64,000 nt of DNA from Magnetovibrio sp. (GCA_028281525.1 JANQJR010000063.1:1-64000); one strand, 5' to 3'; shown: positions 1-11,174, counted from the stretch's first letter. A program made the numbers and translations. Notes: generated by a model from the sequence alone, not told the origin.

Positions 1-1
1 G

Positions 2-328
2 GCTCCCGTCGCCATCGACTGCAACGACGTTACCATGGTGTGGTCCGACAAGAATAATAAATGGGTGACCATGGGGGGCAAAGGCGTCGATATCGGCAGT
101 GGCAGTACGATCTGGATGGTCGGCACGGCCAAAGTTCCATACGAATGGGCCGATAACCGCTGGAATGGTCACGGCGGTTGCTTTAGACGCATCGATGTCG
201 ATCCCGACAACCACGCATGGGTCATCGGCTGCAAGAATAACCATATCTCCCGCTGGACCGGTACGGAGTGGGTCGAGGTGCCGGGCGACGCCCTGGACAT
301 TGCCTTGGACCCGAGAAAGAAACAGTAG
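2..328 (+). CDS. C-terminal part of a tectonin/TECPR-like beta-propeller repeat protein (5' end outside window)
   Basis: Frame is open to the window start; repeated 'W..-G..DI..GS..IWMVG' and 'IDVDPDNHAWVIG' tectonin-like blades. Confidence 0.5.
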   Translation, partial: APVAIDCNDVTMVWSDKNNKWVTMGGKGVDIGSGSTIWMVGTAKVPYEWADNRWNGHGGCFRRIDVDPDNHAWVIGCKNNHISRWTGTEWVEVPGDALDIALDPRKKQ

Positions 329-470
329 CCCTTTTCAAGAAACGTTCAGCTCCTTCCCATGGGGAGGGCTTGAACGGCCTCTTGGGCTTTCCGTGTTGGT
401 GTGTGGCCAAAGACGACTTGAGCCAGGGGCGATCCGGACAGCGACGCTTGACCTTGACGAGGAGGACACC

Positions 471-1004
471 ATGCAAAGGAAAGCAAGGTCAACGTTAACA
501 ACCGCCAGCTTTTTGATGATCGTAACCGTTTTTTCCACGGGTCATGCGGTGGCGGAGGAAATCTCTCCTGTACTCATTGGATGGCCATGGCACGTTGAAA
601 TCGATGCAGGGCGCTTTCATGTCGATGGCGAAGAGGTTCCGTCCGGCTGTTTGCAGCGTCTCATGACGGAGCCGAACCGCCGCGACATCATTCAATCCGT
701 CTATCTGACCGGGTCTTCAGTTCAGGGGTGCATGACGGACAGTGGTCCGGGCGAAGAGGTGAGCTATTCCATCCTTTCCCAACACATGGATAACATTTTC
801 CAACATGAGAATAATGTTTCCCAACAGGGCAGTAAGATTTCTCGACATGAAAATAATATTTTTGTCGTTGAGGTCTGCAAAAGCGCCAATAATCCCGAGG
901 GAGAGTTTTGCAATGAACTCATCTTAGAACTTCGCGCCCGCTCTTATCGTGTGGGCGATGAGGTCAAAGAAGTTCTCGTCCTTGTAAAGCTCGGCCAAAA
1001 ATAA
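471..1004 (+). CDS. Hypothetical secreted protein with signal peptide and a heptad-repeat segment
   Basis: ATG at 471 after GAGGAGG; N-terminal hydrophobic signal ending AVA-EE; the listed ORF starting at 99 is over-extended. Confidence 0.6.
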   Translation: MQRKARSTLTTASFLMIVTVFSTGHAVAEEISPVLIGWPWHVEIDAGRFHVDGEEVPSGCLQRLMTEPNRRDIIQSVYLTGSSVQGCMTDSGPGEEVSYSILSQHMDNIFQHENNVSQQGSKISRHENNIFVVEVCKSANNPEGEFCNELILELRARSYRVGDEVKEVLVLVKLGQK

Positions 1005-1295
1005 TGTGGTTTCAGGCGGAGGTTTGCGTTTGTCCACCATGATGTCGGCGCTGCCGGTCGGGCCCGGGGTCAGACGAAAGGTTTTCGGCACGGCGCGCAG
1101 TTTCTTCTCGTCCACTTCGATGCGCGCGATTATCTCCCAAGCACCGTTTGCCAGATCGATTGGAGCATCGACGGGATAGACGCGGTGTTCGCTCTTGGTG
1201 AACGCGTAGGTCTCACCGACCGTCAGGCCCGCCTCGTCGAGGCCCTGATGCGGCCGTAATCTCAAGATGTAGTTGAACTCGCAGCGGAACCCCAT
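924..1295 (-). CDS. Conserved-looking hypothetical protein (MGFRCEFNYILRL...)
   Basis: ATG at 1295 preceded by GGGAGAGG; compact soluble protein. Confidence 0.55.
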   Translation of the reverse strand: MGFRCEFNYILRLRPHQGLDEAGLTVGETYAFTKSEHRVYPVDAPIDLANGAWEIIARIEVDEKKLRAVPKTFRLTPGPTGSADIMVDKRKPPPETTLFLAELYKDENFFDLIAHTIRAGAKF

Positions 1296-1462
1296 GCTTC
1301 CTCTCCCCAATGGTAGCGGATGAACATTTTCGGAACCCGGAAGGCAAAACCTTCAGTGGATAAATCGTAAGATGTTTCTCAAATAGGGGTCAAGAAATAG
1401 CAGCCCACGGCACTATTGGCGGACTTGGTGATGGCGGCGGTTGCTAACCACCCCAAGAACTA

Positions 1463-1486
1463 GTCCGCTTCTGGCTAGAAGCGGAC
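1463..1486. repeat. Perfect 10-bp inverted repeat GTCCGCTTCT-GGCT-AGAAGCGGAC
   Basis: Read directly from sequence; in the intergenic region before tRNA-Gln. Confidence 0.6.
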
Positions 1487-1691
1487 ATACGAAGCGCAAT
1501 CTGAAAAGGTCTGCTATGGAGGGCTAACCGGTCGTAAAACGGCAAAAATCACCAAAAAACGCGTTCGAAATGCAAAACCGGCCAACATGCTGATTTTCCA
1601 GGATATTGACCGGATTTGGTGACAGGCTAAGGCGTCGTTGTGACATTCTAAAGCCACTTATGACAAACTAAAGAAAAACCGACAACAACAA

Positions 1692-1715
1692 AAAGGCTCC
1701 CGAATGGGAGCCTTT
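1692..1715 (-). terminator. Rho-independent terminator downstream of tRNA-Gln
   Basis: AAAGGCTCCC-GAAT-GGGAGCCTTT hairpin followed by T-run on minus strand. Confidence 0.8.
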
Positions 1716-1720
1716 CATTT

Positions 1721-1795
1721 TGGCTGGGGCGGTAGGATTCGAACCTACGGTACACGATACCAAAAACCGTTGCCTTACCACTTGGCCACGCCCCA
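1721..1795 (-). tRNA. tRNA-Gln (anticodon TTG), CCA encoded
   Basis: Cloverleaf: TGGGGCG...ACGGT TTTTGGT ATCGT...GGTTCGAATCC...CGCCCCA GCCA. Confidence 0.95.
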
Positions 1796-1905
1796 CCAGA
1801 GTTCCCTTTCGGGATGGTGTGCGGGGGAAAATAAGCGGTTCCGCGCGCGGGCGCAAGCGGGGAATGACAGAAATTTGAAGCCGGGGCGGGCATGGGTGCG
1901 CGGGC

Positions 1906-2913
1906 CTAGAAATCCACTGGCGCGTCCAGCAATTCCGCCGCTTCCACCCACCACCCGGGGTGCGCCGCGGCGAGCCGCCCGGCGGCGGCCAGGGCCTCGG
2001 GTATTCGGGTGAACAGGCCGAAACAGGTCGCGCCGGAGCCGCTCATGCGCGCCAACAGGCAACCATCTTGCGCCGCCAACGCGTCCAATACGTCCTGGAT
2101 GACGGGTTCCAGCGCAATCGCCGGAGCCATGAGATCGTTGTGCCGCCCGGCCAGGATTTCGGCGAAGTGCGCCGCATCGCGGGGGTGGCCCTGGAACCGT
2201 GCGGGGTTGGAAAAATTCTCTCCTTGGGCCTCGGCACGCGCCCTGAAGACGCCGGGGGTCGAAACCGCTACGCCGGGATTGGCCAGAACCAGCCAGGCGT
2301 GGGGCAGGTGGGGGGCGAGTTCGAGTTTTTCCCCAATCCCGCCCATAAATACCGGGCGGTCCGCCAGGCACACCGGCACGTCCGCACCCAGCTCCAAGCC
2401 GATCGCGCCCAGAAGATCGGCGTCGAGATCATCTCGCCACACCTTAAACAGGGTGGAAAGCGCACGCGCGGTGTCCACATCGTCGGCGACGTCGTGGGCG
2501 ACATGGTGGATATCGTCGTCGTGCAGCTCGATTCCCCAAAAGGTGTAGAGTGCGAGCAACGCCGCCGCCGCGTCCGCCGAACCGCCACCGATGCCGGACG
2601 CCACCGGCAGGTTCTTTTCCAAAACGATGTGGGCGTTTGGCGCAACGCCCGCGTGAGCCGCCAACGCGCGCGCGGCGTGGAGCACCAAGTTGTTTTCCGA
2701 ATCATCGTTTAAGTCTTGGGCGAAAGGCCCGATGAGTTCCAGGCTCAAACCGCCCTGTCCCGCACTGACGGTGAGGGTGTCGCCGATATCGGCGAACGCC
2801 ACCAGGCTATCGAGCTCATGATAGCCGTCGTCGCGCTGGCCCGTGACGTGAAGGTAGAGGTTGATCTTGGCGCGTGCTTTGCGGGTGACGGACTTGGGCG
2901 GAGAAACGGGCAT
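1906..2913 (-). CDS. ispE: 4-diphosphocytidyl-2-C-methyl-D-erythritol kinase
   Basis: KARAKINLYLHVTGQRDDGYHELDSLV and PVASGIGGGSADAAA GHMP kinase motifs; start MPVSPPK preferred. Confidence 0.93.
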   Translation of the reverse strand: MPVSPPKSVTRKARAKINLYLHVTGQRDDGYHELDSLVAFADIGDTLTVSAGQGGLSLELIGPFAQDLNDDSENNLVLHAARALAAHAGVAPNAHIVLEKNLPVASGIGGGSADAAAALLALYTFWGIELHDDDIHHVAHDVADDVDTARALSTLFKVWRDDLDADLLGAIGLELGADVPVCLADRPVFMGGIGEKLELAPHLPHAWLVLANPGVAVSTPGVFRARAEAQGENFSNPARFQGHPRDAAHFAEILAGRHNDLMAPAIALEPVIQDVLDALAAQDGCLLARMSGSGATCFGLFTRIPEALAAAGRLAAAHPGWWVEAAELLDAPVDF

Positions 2914-2923
2914 GTTTGCCCCG

Positions 2924-4642
2924 TTATTCCTGGGTAGCGGCGTCAAGACCGACTGCGAGTTTGCGCTCGATCAGCTTGAGCAGCTTTTCGTCCGTTTCGA
3001 GCGTTCTGGCCCGTTCCCATTGGAACCGCGCTTCGCGTTTGCGCCCGACCTGCCACAGGGCATCGCCCAAGTGGTCATTGATGACCGGGTCGGCGGGGCG
3101 CAGCATCACCGCGCGCTCCAATTTCGTGACCGCTTTGTCGAACTGTTCCAACCGGTATAGGCCCCAGCCCAGGCTGTCGACGATGTAGCCGTCGCGGGGG
3201 CGCAGCTCCACCGCCTTTTCGATCATTTTAAGCGCCCGCTCCAGATGCATGCCCTGGTCAATCCATGAATAGCCCAAATAGTTGAGCACCAGGGGTTGGT
3301 CGGGTTCGAATTCCAACGCCTTGAGGAAATCCGCTTCGGCCTTGGGCCATTGTTGGGTCTGTTCGTAGGAGATACCGCGGGCGTAATAGATCGGCCAATG
3401 GCGGTGTTCGGGCTTGTCCAGGCGGTCCAGGGCGTCACTGTAAGCCACAATGGCTTCCTCGAAACGCTCATGGCGGCGCAGCACCCGACCCTTTTCGACC
3501 AAGGCGGTTTCTTGCTTGGGCCGTTCGCGCGCCAGAGTTTCGTAGAGCCGAATGGCCGCGTCGGTCCTGTCCATCCGGTCCAGGTTGTCGGCCAGCTGCA
3601 GCCGCGCGTTCCAACTGAGCGGAGAGGATTTCGCAATGCGCTCGTAAATGGCGGCGGCTTCGCTATGGCGGCCTTCGCTTTCGCGCGCGGCGGCGACCAC
3701 CATCTTCGCCGGTTCCAAGTCCGGACGCAGGAACAACGCCAAGTGCGCCAGCACCAAAACCCGGTCGTCGCCCGACTGGCTTTGCAAAACGCGGGCGATG
3801 TTGAACAGGCCTTCCGCCGCCCCCTCCTGAGGGGTGGTTACAGCCAATTTCGCGCGTTTCTTGGTTTTGAGGCGTTTTTCCAGCGCCGCCAGCATCGCGA
3901 GGCCCGCAAGATCGCTTTCGTTGGCGAATTTCTCATACAGTTCGCGGGCTTTGGCGGTTTCCCCGGTGTGTTCATAGTGCCGCCCCAGCAATTCCACCAG
4001 ACGCAAGGACATACCGGAATCCTGCAAAACGCGAAGGTAGTGCTGTTCAGCTTGCTGCCGATCTCCCATCATGTCGTACATCGAGGCCAGCAGGTAATTG
4101 CGCAGGATCGGCTGGCTCTTGTTGGTTTCTTCCAGGGCTTCGAGCGCGCCTTCCAAATCGTTCTGGCCGATTTGGGCCCAGGCCACCAGGGGCGGGTAGA
4201 GTAAACCCGGCAGGCTGGTCTGCCTGTCCTTGAGCAGTTCGCCGACGTTTTCATACTTGCCGATTTTAAGGGCGTGCACCGCGCGCAGCAGGTTGGCGAA
4301 GGGGGCCTTGTCTCCCAGCGATTCAATTTTTTCGAGCGCGCCCAGCGCATCGCCGATGCGCCCCTCTGTCAACGACAGGAAGTAGATGCGCCGGTACAGA
4401 TCGGATGTCACCATTTGGGTGTCCGTGGCGGCGGTGGCATAGAAGGACAGGGCGTTGGCGTCTTCGCCCACCTGTTCGGCATGGCGTCCCGCCAGATAGT
4501 GCCCAGCGGCGCTTTGGCCCAACTCAGTTGCGGCGGCTTTGACCTCGCTGGCTGGTGCGGGTGTGGACAGGGCGAAAACCGCACCGGTCAGTGCGGTGAG
4601 CATCAAGCGAGGCGGGGGAAAGCGGAATGTAAACACGGACAT
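2924..4642 (-). CDS. Tetratricopeptide repeat protein
   Basis: Multiple TPR units (e.g. YYARGISYEQTQQWPKAEADFLKALEFEPDQPLVLNYLGYSWIDQG); signal-like N-terminus. Confidence 0.85.
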   Translation of the reverse strand: MSVFTFRFPPPRLMLTALTGAVFALSTPAPASEVKAAATELGQSAAGHYLAGRHAEQVGEDANALSFYATAATDTQMVTSDLYRRIYFLSLTEGRIGDALGALEKIESLGDKAPFANLLRAVHALKIGKYENVGELLKDRQTSLPGLLYPPLVAWAQIGQNDLEGALEALEETNKSQPILRNYLLASMYDMMGDRQQAEQHYLRVLQDSGMSLRLVELLGRHYEHTGETAKARELYEKFANESDLAGLAMLAALEKRLKTKKRAKLAVTTPQEGAAEGLFNIARVLQSQSGDDRVLVLAHLALFLRPDLEPAKMVVAAARESEGRHSEAAAIYERIAKSSPLSWNARLQLADNLDRMDRTDAAIRLYETLARERPKQETALVEKGRVLRRHERFEEAIVAYSDALDRLDKPEHRHWPIYYARGISYEQTQQWPKAEADFLKALEFEPDQPLVLNYLGYSWIDQGMHLERALKMIEKAVELRPRDGYIVDSLGWGLYRLEQFDKAVTKLERAVMLRPADPVINDHLGDALWQVGRKREARFQWERARTLETDEKLLKLIERKLAVGLDAATQE

Positions 4643-4688
4643 GGGGTGAGTTTAGCTCCCCCCTGTCCGCCCCGCAACAAGGCCTGCG

Positions 4689-6326
4689 TTACATATTCGG
4701 GTAATTGGGCCCGCCCGCGCCTTCCGGCGTGACCCAGACGATATTCTGGGTTGGGTCCTTGATGTCGCAAGTTTTGCAGTGCACGCAGTTCTGGGCATTG
4801 ATTTGCAGGCGCTTTTCGCCTTCCGGCCCGCCTTCCACATCGACGAATTCGTAGACCCCCGCCGGACAAAAACGCTGCTCCGGCCCATCATAGAGCACCA
4901 AGTTGGTGTTCACCGGCACGTCCGGGTCCTTGAGCGTCAGGTGGCACGGTTGGTCTTCTTCGTGGTTGGTGTTGGAAATGAAGACCGAACTCAACTTGTC
5001 GAAAGTGATCTCGCCGTCGGGCTTGGGATAGTCGATTTGCATCGGTTTTTGCGCCCGCTGGAGCTGATCGTGGTCGGAATGGTTCTGGAACGTCCACGGC
5101 GCGCGCCCACGGAATAAATAGGTGTCGAGGGCGGAGTACGCGATGCCCAGCCACAAGCCCTTGTGGAACGACGGGCGGATGTTGCGGGCTTTGTAGAGTT
5201 CCGACCACAGCCACGATTTTTTGAGGCTTTCGGGATAGGCGTTCAGTTCCGCGGGCGCATCCACGCCCCAGTTCTGGACGATGGCGTCGGCGCATTCGAT
5301 CGCCGATTTCATCGCGGTGTGCGAGCCCTTGATGCGCGGCACGTTCATGAACCCCGCCGATGCGCCGACCAGCGCGCCGCCCGGAAACACCAGTTTAGGA
5401 ATCGACTGGAAGCCGCCTTCGTTGAGCGCGCGCGCGCCATAGGCCACGCGCCGTCCACCCTCGAAAATGGGGCGAATCTTCGGGTGGGTCTTGAAGCGCT
5501 GCATTTCATCGAACGGCGAGAGATAAGGGTTGGTGTAATCGAGTCCTACGATGAAGCCCACCGCCACCAAATTCTCGCCCAGGTGATAGAGGAAGGAACC
5601 GCCATAGACGTCGGACGTCAGCGGCCAACCCACGGTGTGCACGACAGTGCCGGGTTTATGCTTATCGGGCTGGACTTCCCACAGTTCCTTGATGCCGATG
5701 CCGTACGTCTGCGGCTGCACGCCGTCGCGCAAGTTGAAGTGTTCCATCAACTGCTGGGACAGCGATCCCCGGCAACCTTCGGCGAAAACGGTGTAGGTGG
5801 CGTGCAACTCCACGCCGGGTTCGAAATTCGGCCCTTGCTCGCCGCCCGCCGTACGGCCCATGTCGCCGGTGGCGACGCCCTTCACCCTGCCGTCCTCGTG
5901 GAATAAGACCTCCGCCGCGGCGAAACCGGGAAAGACTTCGATCTCCAACGCCTCGGCCTGTTCACCCAGCCAGCGGGTCAGTTCGCCCAAGGAAATGACG
6001 TAGTTGCCCTCGTTGTGCATCTGCGGGGGTGTGGGCAGCTTGTAGGCGCCCTTTTCGGTCAGGAACACGAACTGGTCGTCGGTGACGGGCGTGTTCAAGG
6101 GCGCGCCCTTTTCCTGCCAGTCGGGGAACAATTCGTTCAGCGCGATGGGGTCGATCACCGCGCCGGATAGGATATGCGCGCCGATTTCGGAGCCCTTCTC
6201 CAACACGCACACGGAAATGTCCTTACCCGCCGCCTGGGCCTGCTGTTTGACGCGAATCGCCGCCGTCAGCCCCGCAGGGCCGCCGCCCACCACGACCACA
6301 TCGAATTCCATCGATTCCCGTTCCAT
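4689..6326 (-). CDS. Electron transfer flavoprotein-ubiquinone oxidoreductase
   Basis: FAD motif [18 protein letters not shown]-terminal 4Fe-4[37 protein letters not shown]. Confidence 0.95.
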   Translation of the reverse strand: MERESMEFDVVVVGGGPAGLTAAIRVKQQAQAAGKDISVCVLEKGSEIGAHILSGAVIDPIALNELFPDWQEKGAPLNTPVTDDQFVFLTEKGAYKLPTPPQMHNEGNYVISLGELTRWLGEQAEALEIEVFPGFAAAEVLFHEDGRVKGVATGDMGRTAGGEQGPNFEPGVELHATYTVFAEGCRGSLSQQLMEHFNLRDGVQPQTYGIGIKELWEVQPDKHKPGTVVHTVGWPLTSDVYGGSFLYHLGENLVAVGFIVGLDYTNPYLSPFDEMQRFKTHPKIRPIFEGGRRVAYGARALNEGGFQSIPKLVFPGGALVGASAGFMNVPRIKGSHTAMKSAIECADAIVQNWGVDAPAELNAYPESLKKSWLWSELYKARNIRPSFHKGLWLGIAYSALDTYLFRGRAPWTFQNHSDHDQLQRAQKPMQIDYPKPDGEITFDKLSSVFISNTNHEEDQPCHLTLKDPDVPVNTNLVLYDGPEQRFCPAGVYEFVDVEGGPEGEKRLQINAQNCVHCKTCDIKDPTQNIVWVTPEGAGGPNYPNM

Positions 6327-6424
6327 GCGCCTTATGCTCCTGCTGTCTTTATTTGTTCGGGGTATCGCGTTTTCGCGTGCGTCCCAGTTTGTTGTGTAGC
6401 CCGCAATTAAACCTCACTTGGAAA

Positions 6425-6464
6425 ATTGCTGCAACTGCGAAATATATTTTTGCATCGCAGCAAT
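6425..6464. promoter_or_regulatory. Palindromic TGC-rich operator candidate in the ETF-QO/UDG divergent region
   Basis: ATTGCTGCAACTGCGAAATATATTTTTGCATCGCAGCAAT; outer arms ATTGCTGC/GCAGCAAT are perfect inverted repeats. Confidence 0.5.
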
Positions 6465-6500
6465 AGTTTCCTTCAAGCGCGGGGATGCTATGGTGCGGGC

Positions 6501-7379
6501 ATGGATTTGCACGACGACATGTTGGGCCACCCCGCCGACATCCTGGCTTGGTATCTGGATGCCGGCGTGGATGAGGCCATCGGGGAGGAGCCCTTGGACC
6601 GCTATGCCTTGGTTAAGGCGGCCCAGGCCCAGCGCACCGCCCAGGCGGAAGCGATGCTCAAAGAATCCCGCACCGAACAGGATGCGAAGCCGACCCCGCA
6701 AAAGCCGGGTCGGGGCACGCCCGCGCCTTCGCTTGCGCAAGTGCGCCCAGCGGATACCGGCGTGGGTGAGGAGGCGATGAAAAGCGCCGTGGACTTGGCG
6801 GGTGCGGCGAAATCCTTGGATGAGCTGCGCGAAGCCCTGGAAGGGTTTGATGGCTGTCCGTTGAAAAAGACCGCGATGAACTTGGTGTTCGGCGACGGTG
6901 ATCCGGATGCCCGCATCGTGTTCATCGGCGAGGCGCCGGGTGCGGATGAAGACCGCCAGGGCATTCCCTTTGTCGGCGCAAGCGGCCGATTGCTGGACAA
7001 GATGATCGGCTCTATCGGGCTCCAGCGCGCGGACGTATTCATCTCCAACACGGTGTTTTGGCGCCCGCCCGGCAACCGCACCCCCAACCAGGGCGAAATC
7101 GCGGTGTGTTTGCCGTTTGTGGAGCGGATCATCGAACTCATCGATCCTGCTGTCTTGATCACCGTGGGCGGACCCGCGACTCATTCTCTGTTGGCCCAGC
7201 AGGGCAGCGTGTCGCGGCTGCGTGGACGCTGGTTCACGTACGAGACCCCGCGCATGTCCCATCCCATCGCCGCCAGCGCGATCTATCACCCGGCCTATCT
7301 GCTGCGTACGCCCGCGCAAAAACGCCAAGCCTGGTCGGACATGCTGGGCATCAAGGCGAAGCTGGCGGAAAATCCCTAA
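6501..7379 (+). CDS. Uracil-DNA glycosylase, family 4 type
   Basis: CPLKKTAMNLVFGDGDPDARIVFIGEAPGADEDRQGIPFVGASGRLLDKM; YHPAYLLRTP C-terminal motif. Confidence 0.9.
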   Translation: MDLHDDMLGHPADILAWYLDAGVDEAIGEEPLDRYALVKAAQAQRTAQAEAMLKESRTEQDAKPTPQKPGRGTPAPSLAQVRPADTGVGEEAMKSAVDLAGAAKSLDELREALEGFDGCPLKKTAMNLVFGDGDPDARIVFIGEAPGADEDRQGIPFVGASGRLLDKMIGSIGLQRADVFISNTVFWRPPGNRTPNQGEIAVCLPFVERIIELIDPAVLITVGGPATHSLLAQQGSVSRLRGRWFTYETPRMSHPIAASAIYHPAYLLRTPAQKRQAWSDMLGIKAKLAENP

Positions 7380-7497
7380 AACCGCCTGTCTATTGCCACA
7401 TTTGCCCGCAACACGTATAAGAAATATCAATATTTTGGGGTGAAGATGAACGCTGGATGAGCGTTCCTTTTCTTTGAGCGGAGTAGTTAAGAGCATT

Positions 7498-9324
7498 ATG
7501 GCCGTGAAAACCGCCTTTCGCGCGATTCGCCTCGCCGCGACCATGGCCTTTGCGGCCATCGTATTCCCTGTTCAGGCGACAGAGCTTGACCCGGCCCCGG
7601 AGCTGGCGTCGCTGCCGTCCATGCAGATGGGTGAGGTCAGCCTGCCGCGCGTGTTGAGCGTGGAGGACGCCAACCGCTACCGGGAGATTTTCACGCTCCA
7701 GGAAAAGGGCAAATGGAAGCAGGCGGACAAGCTGATCAAGCAACTTTCCGACCCGCTGCTCATGGGTCACGTGCAGGCGCAACGCTATTTGCACCCGACC
7801 AAATACCGCTCCAAATACAAAGAATTGAAGGCTTGGTTGGCGAAGTACAACGACCACCACTACGCCCAACAGATTTACAAACTCGCTTTGAAACGCCGCC
7901 CGGCCAATTGGAAATACCCGGCCAAGCCGCAGATCGGCCGCGCGCTCTATCAGCCGCCGCACAAATCCGCGATTTTGGATAAACCCAAACGCAAGCGTCT
8001 GACCCGCAAGGAACGCCGCCGCGTGGCGACTTTGAAGCGCATGCTCAAAAGCTATCTGCGCAAGGGTCATACCCTGTCGGCGAAGCGTCTGATCCGGTCG
8101 GCGGAAGCGAAAAAGCTGTTCGACAGCTACAACATGGATTGGGCCCAGGCGCGCTTGGCTCGAGGCTATTTCATGGATGGCCGCGACGAATGGGCCGTGA
8201 TGTGGGCGGAAAAGGCGGCCCAGCGTTCCGGCAAGTACCTGCCCAGTGCGCACTGGATCGCCGGTCTGGCGCACTGGCGGTTGGGCAATCTGGAACAGTC
8301 CGCCGCGCATTTCGAATTGTCGGCCAAGTATGACACGTCCGCCTGGGTGCACTCGGCCAGCGCGTTCTGGGCGGCGCGCGCGCACCTGTTGGCGCGCAAT
8401 CCCGAAAAGGTCACACCGCTGCTGGCCCACGCGGCGGAACATCCGCGCACCTTTTACGGCATGCTGGCGAACAAGCTTCTGGGCCAGGAGCCTGAATTCA
8501 ACTGGAATATACCGCCCATGGACGGCACGGAGGTGCGCGCCCTGCTGAACCACGATGGCGGCAAGCGGGCGTTGGCTTTGCTGCAGATCGGCCGGAACAC
8601 GCTGGCGGAAAAGGAAATGCGCCAAACCGCGCGTCTTGCCCCGCGCGAACTGGCGCACGGCATGCTGGCCATTGCCGCGCACACCGGCATGGCGGAATTG
8701 ACCATGCGCTTGGACAATATGTTGTATCCCAACGGCGGCGGGTTCGATGGCGCCTCCTATCCGCTTCCGTCTTGGGAACCGGCGGATGGTTTCAAGATCG
8801 ACCGCGCTTTGATCTACGCCCTGGTACGCCAGGAATCGCGCTTTAACCCGAAAGCCAAATCCGGCGCGGGCGCGCGTGGCCTGATGCAGTTGATGCCCGG
8901 CACCGCCAGTTTCGTGGCGCGGGACAGGACCTTCCGCTGGAATAAGCGTTCCAAACTGTTCGAGCCGGAACTGAACCTCAAGCTGGGCCAGAAGTACGTG
9001 AACATGTTGCTCACCGACAACAAAATCAACAATGATCTGTTTTTGATGGCCGCCGCCTGGAACGGCGGTCCGGGCAACCTCAACAAATGGCGGCGGCGCG
9101 TCGATGACATGGGCGACCCCTTGTTCTTCATCGAAAGCATACCGAGTCGCGAAACCCGGAACTTCATTGAACACGTGCTCACCAACCTTTGGATCTACCG
9201 CAACCGCCTGGGTCAGGACGCGCCGTCCTTGGATGCGGTTGCGTCGGGGGCGTGGCCCAGCTACAACGCGCTTGGACAAGAACCCAGACAGGTGGCGGGA
9301 AGAGTTCTAAATGTCGAAAATTGA
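7498..9324 (+). CDS. slt: Soluble lytic murein transglycosylase
   Basis: C-terminal SLT domain [30 protein letters not shown] ... [13 protein letters not shown]; alpha-helical superhelix N-terminal. Confidence 0.9.
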   Translation: MAVKTAFRAIRLAATMAFAAIVFPVQATELDPAPELASLPSMQMGEVSLPRVLSVEDANRYREIFTLQEKGKWKQADKLIKQLSDPLLMGHVQAQRYLHPTKYRSKYKELKAWLAKYNDHHYAQQIYKLALKRRPANWKYPAKPQIGRALYQPPHKSAILDKPKRKRLTRKERRRVATLKRMLKSYLRKGHTLSAKRLIRSAEAKKLFDSYNMDWAQARLARGYFMDGRDEWAVMWAEKAAQRSGKYLPSAHWIAGLAHWRLGNLEQSAAHFELSAKYDTSAWVHSASAFWAARAHLLARNPEKVTPLLAHAAEHPRTFYGMLANKLLGQEPEFNWNIPPMDGTEVRALLNHDGGKRALALLQIGRNTLAEKEMRQTARLAPRELAHGMLAIAAHTGMAELTMRLDNMLYPNGGGFDGASYPLPSWEPADGFKIDRALIYALVRQESRFNPKAKSGAGARGLMQLMPGTASFVARDRTFRWNKRSKLFEPELNLKLGQKYVNMLLTDNKINNDLFLMAAAWNGGPGNLNKWRRRVDDMGDPLFFIESIPSRETRNFIEHVLTNLWIYRNRLGQDAPSLDAVASGAWPSYNALGQEPRQVAGRVLNVEN

Positions 9325-9847
9325 AGGGGAACGGGAATTTCTGCCCGTCCGTGTAGCGGTGCTGACGGTTTCGGACACGCGCACACTGGAAAACGATAAA
9401 TCCGGGGACACCTTGGTCGCGCGCATCGAAGATGCGGGCCACATCGTTGCCGCGCGCGAAATCCTCAAAGACGACGTGCCAACCCTCGTTGAACAGTTGA
9501 AAACCTGGATCGCGGATGAAAACGTGGATGTGGTGATCGCCACCGGCGGCACAGGCTTGACGGGCCGCGACGTCACGCCCGAAGCCTTCGCCCAAGTGTG
9601 CGAAAAGGACATTCCGGGCTTCGGTGAGTTGTTCCGCTGGATCAGCTACCAGAAAATCAAGACCTCGACCATTCAATCCCGCGCCACGGCGGGGCTCGCC
9701 AACGGGACCTATCTGTTCGCCCTGCCGGGCTCCACGGGTGCGTGCAAGGATGCCTGGGACGACATCTTGGTGCATCAATTTGACGCCCGCACCCGGCCGT
9801 GCAACATGGTCGAGTTGATGCCGCGTCTTAAAGAGCACCTCGTTTAA
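9311..9847 (+). CDS. moaB: Molybdenum cofactor biosynthesis protein B
   Basis: [49 protein letters not shown]. Confidence 0.92.
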   Translation: MSKIEGEREFLPVRVAVLTVSDTRTLENDKSGDTLVARIEDAGHIVAAREILKDDVPTLVEQLKTWIADENVDVVIATGGTGLTGRDVTPEAFAQVCEKDIPGFGELFRWISYQKIKTSTIQSRATAGLANGTYLFALPGSTGACKDAWDDILVHQFDARTRPCNMVELMPRLKEHLV

Positions 9848-10418
9848 GGTCTTTGGCGCAGTCCACGTCGCTGAGCGTCTCAACGAAACCGATTTTTGCG
9901 CCAATGGGCACGTTTGCCAACGTGTCGGCAAGGGCGTGCTGCGTGGACCAGCGCACATTCTGAAATGGGTTGATCACGCACGGGCGGCGCTTGGCCCCCA
10001 CCAGCCAGTAGCCGCCGTCCGTGGCCGGGCCGAACACCAGATCGTTTTCGCCCAGGGCTTCGAACGCCGCGGCGATGTGCGATGCGGTGATGCCCGGAAT
10101 GTCGGAGCCGACGATCACCACCGGTCCCGGCGGTAAGTCCCGCCACGGGCGCAACATGCGCGCACCCAAATCGCCGCCGCCTTGGGCCAAGCGGTCCCAA
10201 CCTGTGGGCCACATATGGGTCTTAAAAATAGATTGGTCCGGCGTAACGGAAAGCCAGCAACGCCAACGGGTATCTTTCAAGTTGCGCGCCGTTTCAAACA
10301 GGGTGCGTCGGTGAAACGCCCAGGCCTTGACCAGGCCGATGTCGCGCGCCAAACGGGTTTTCACCCGCCCCATGCGCGGCGCTTTGCTCATCACCACCAG
10401 ATGGCGCATTAAATTCAT
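9828..10418 (-). CDS. DUF2064 / TIGR04282-type glycosyltransferase-like protein
   Basis: [47 protein letters not shown]. Confidence 0.8.
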   Translation of the reverse strand: MNLMRHLVVMSKAPRMGRVKTRLARDIGLVKAWAFHRRTLFETARNLKDTRWRCWLSVTPDQSIFKTHMWPTGWDRLAQGGGDLGARMLRPWRDLPPGPVVIVGSDIPGITASHIAAAFEALGENDLVFGPATDGGYWLVGAKRRPCVINPFQNVRWSTQHALADTLANVPIGAKIGFVETLSDVDCAKDLKRGAL

Positions 10419-11092
10419 GCGTACAGTCTTTCGATCCAGCGCTGCGGCAGTCCCAGGAGATGTATTGTTAGGCACACCAGATTGCGCGCAGGCCTTGCCC
10501 ACCAGCCGTCCCGTTCATATTTCGCGGCGGACGTGGTGACGCTGGCATTGAGCATGCGCAAACGCATCGGCCCGATGCGGCGCACCAGATCTACGTCTTC
10601 CATCAAGTTCAGCTTGGCATTGAAGCCGCCGATGCGTTCATAAAGGTCGCGGTGGATCAACAAGCCTTGATCCCCGTAGGGCAGGGCGAATGTATTGGCG
10701 CGCCAGTTGGCGAGTGTGGCGACACGCCTTGCACTGGGCCGGGCTGTGTCGAAGGCGAGGCGGAAGTACGCTGCGCGTTCTTGGTTTTGCGGGTTGGTGA
10801 TGTAGCGGCTGACATCCTGTTCCCAGTCTTCGGGCAGGCGTGTGTCGGCATGCAAAAACAAAAGCCACGGCCCTTGTGCGCGCTTCGCCCCCAGCGCCAA
10901 CTGCCGTCCGCGTCCAGACTCCGACGCAATCAGTTTGGCGCCGTGGTCGGCTGCGATGGTCGCGGTGGCGTCCGTGGAACCGCCGTCGACCACCAGCACC
11001 TCCAACTGGGGTGGTGCGTGGGCGTGCACGCGCCCCAGGGTTTCGGCCAGGCGCGCTTCGGCATTCAAGGTGGGAATCACAATGCTCAGCAT
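10415..11092 (-). CDS. TIGR04283-type family 2 glycosyltransferase
   Basis: SIVIPTLNAEARLAETLGR, VVDGGSTDATATIA, LFLHADTRLPEDW; 4-bp overlap with downstream gene. Confidence 0.85.
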   Translation of the reverse strand: MLSIVIPTLNAEARLAETLGRVHAHAPPQLEVLVVDGGSTDATATIAADHGAKLIASESGRGRQLALGAKRAQGPWLLFLHADTRLPEDWEQDVSRYITNPQNQERAAYFRLAFDTARPSARRVATLANWRANTFALPYGDQGLLIHRDLYERIGGFNAKLNLMEDVDLVRRIGPMRLRMLNASVTTSAAKYERDGWWARPARNLVCLTIHLLGLPQRWIERLYA

Positions 11093-11174
11093 GGGGGGAG
11101 ACTACCACGCGCCTACGCCAGGAAAAGGGCTTTGATGTTCTTTAAATGTTCTCATTTTTAAGCTACGCTGTTTC

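Noticed and set aside
7390-9279. 629-aa open frame on the minus strand opposite the lytic transglycosylase
   Set aside because: Arg/His/Gln-rich mirror of a clear slt gene; a product of high GC and codon bias, no domain signal.
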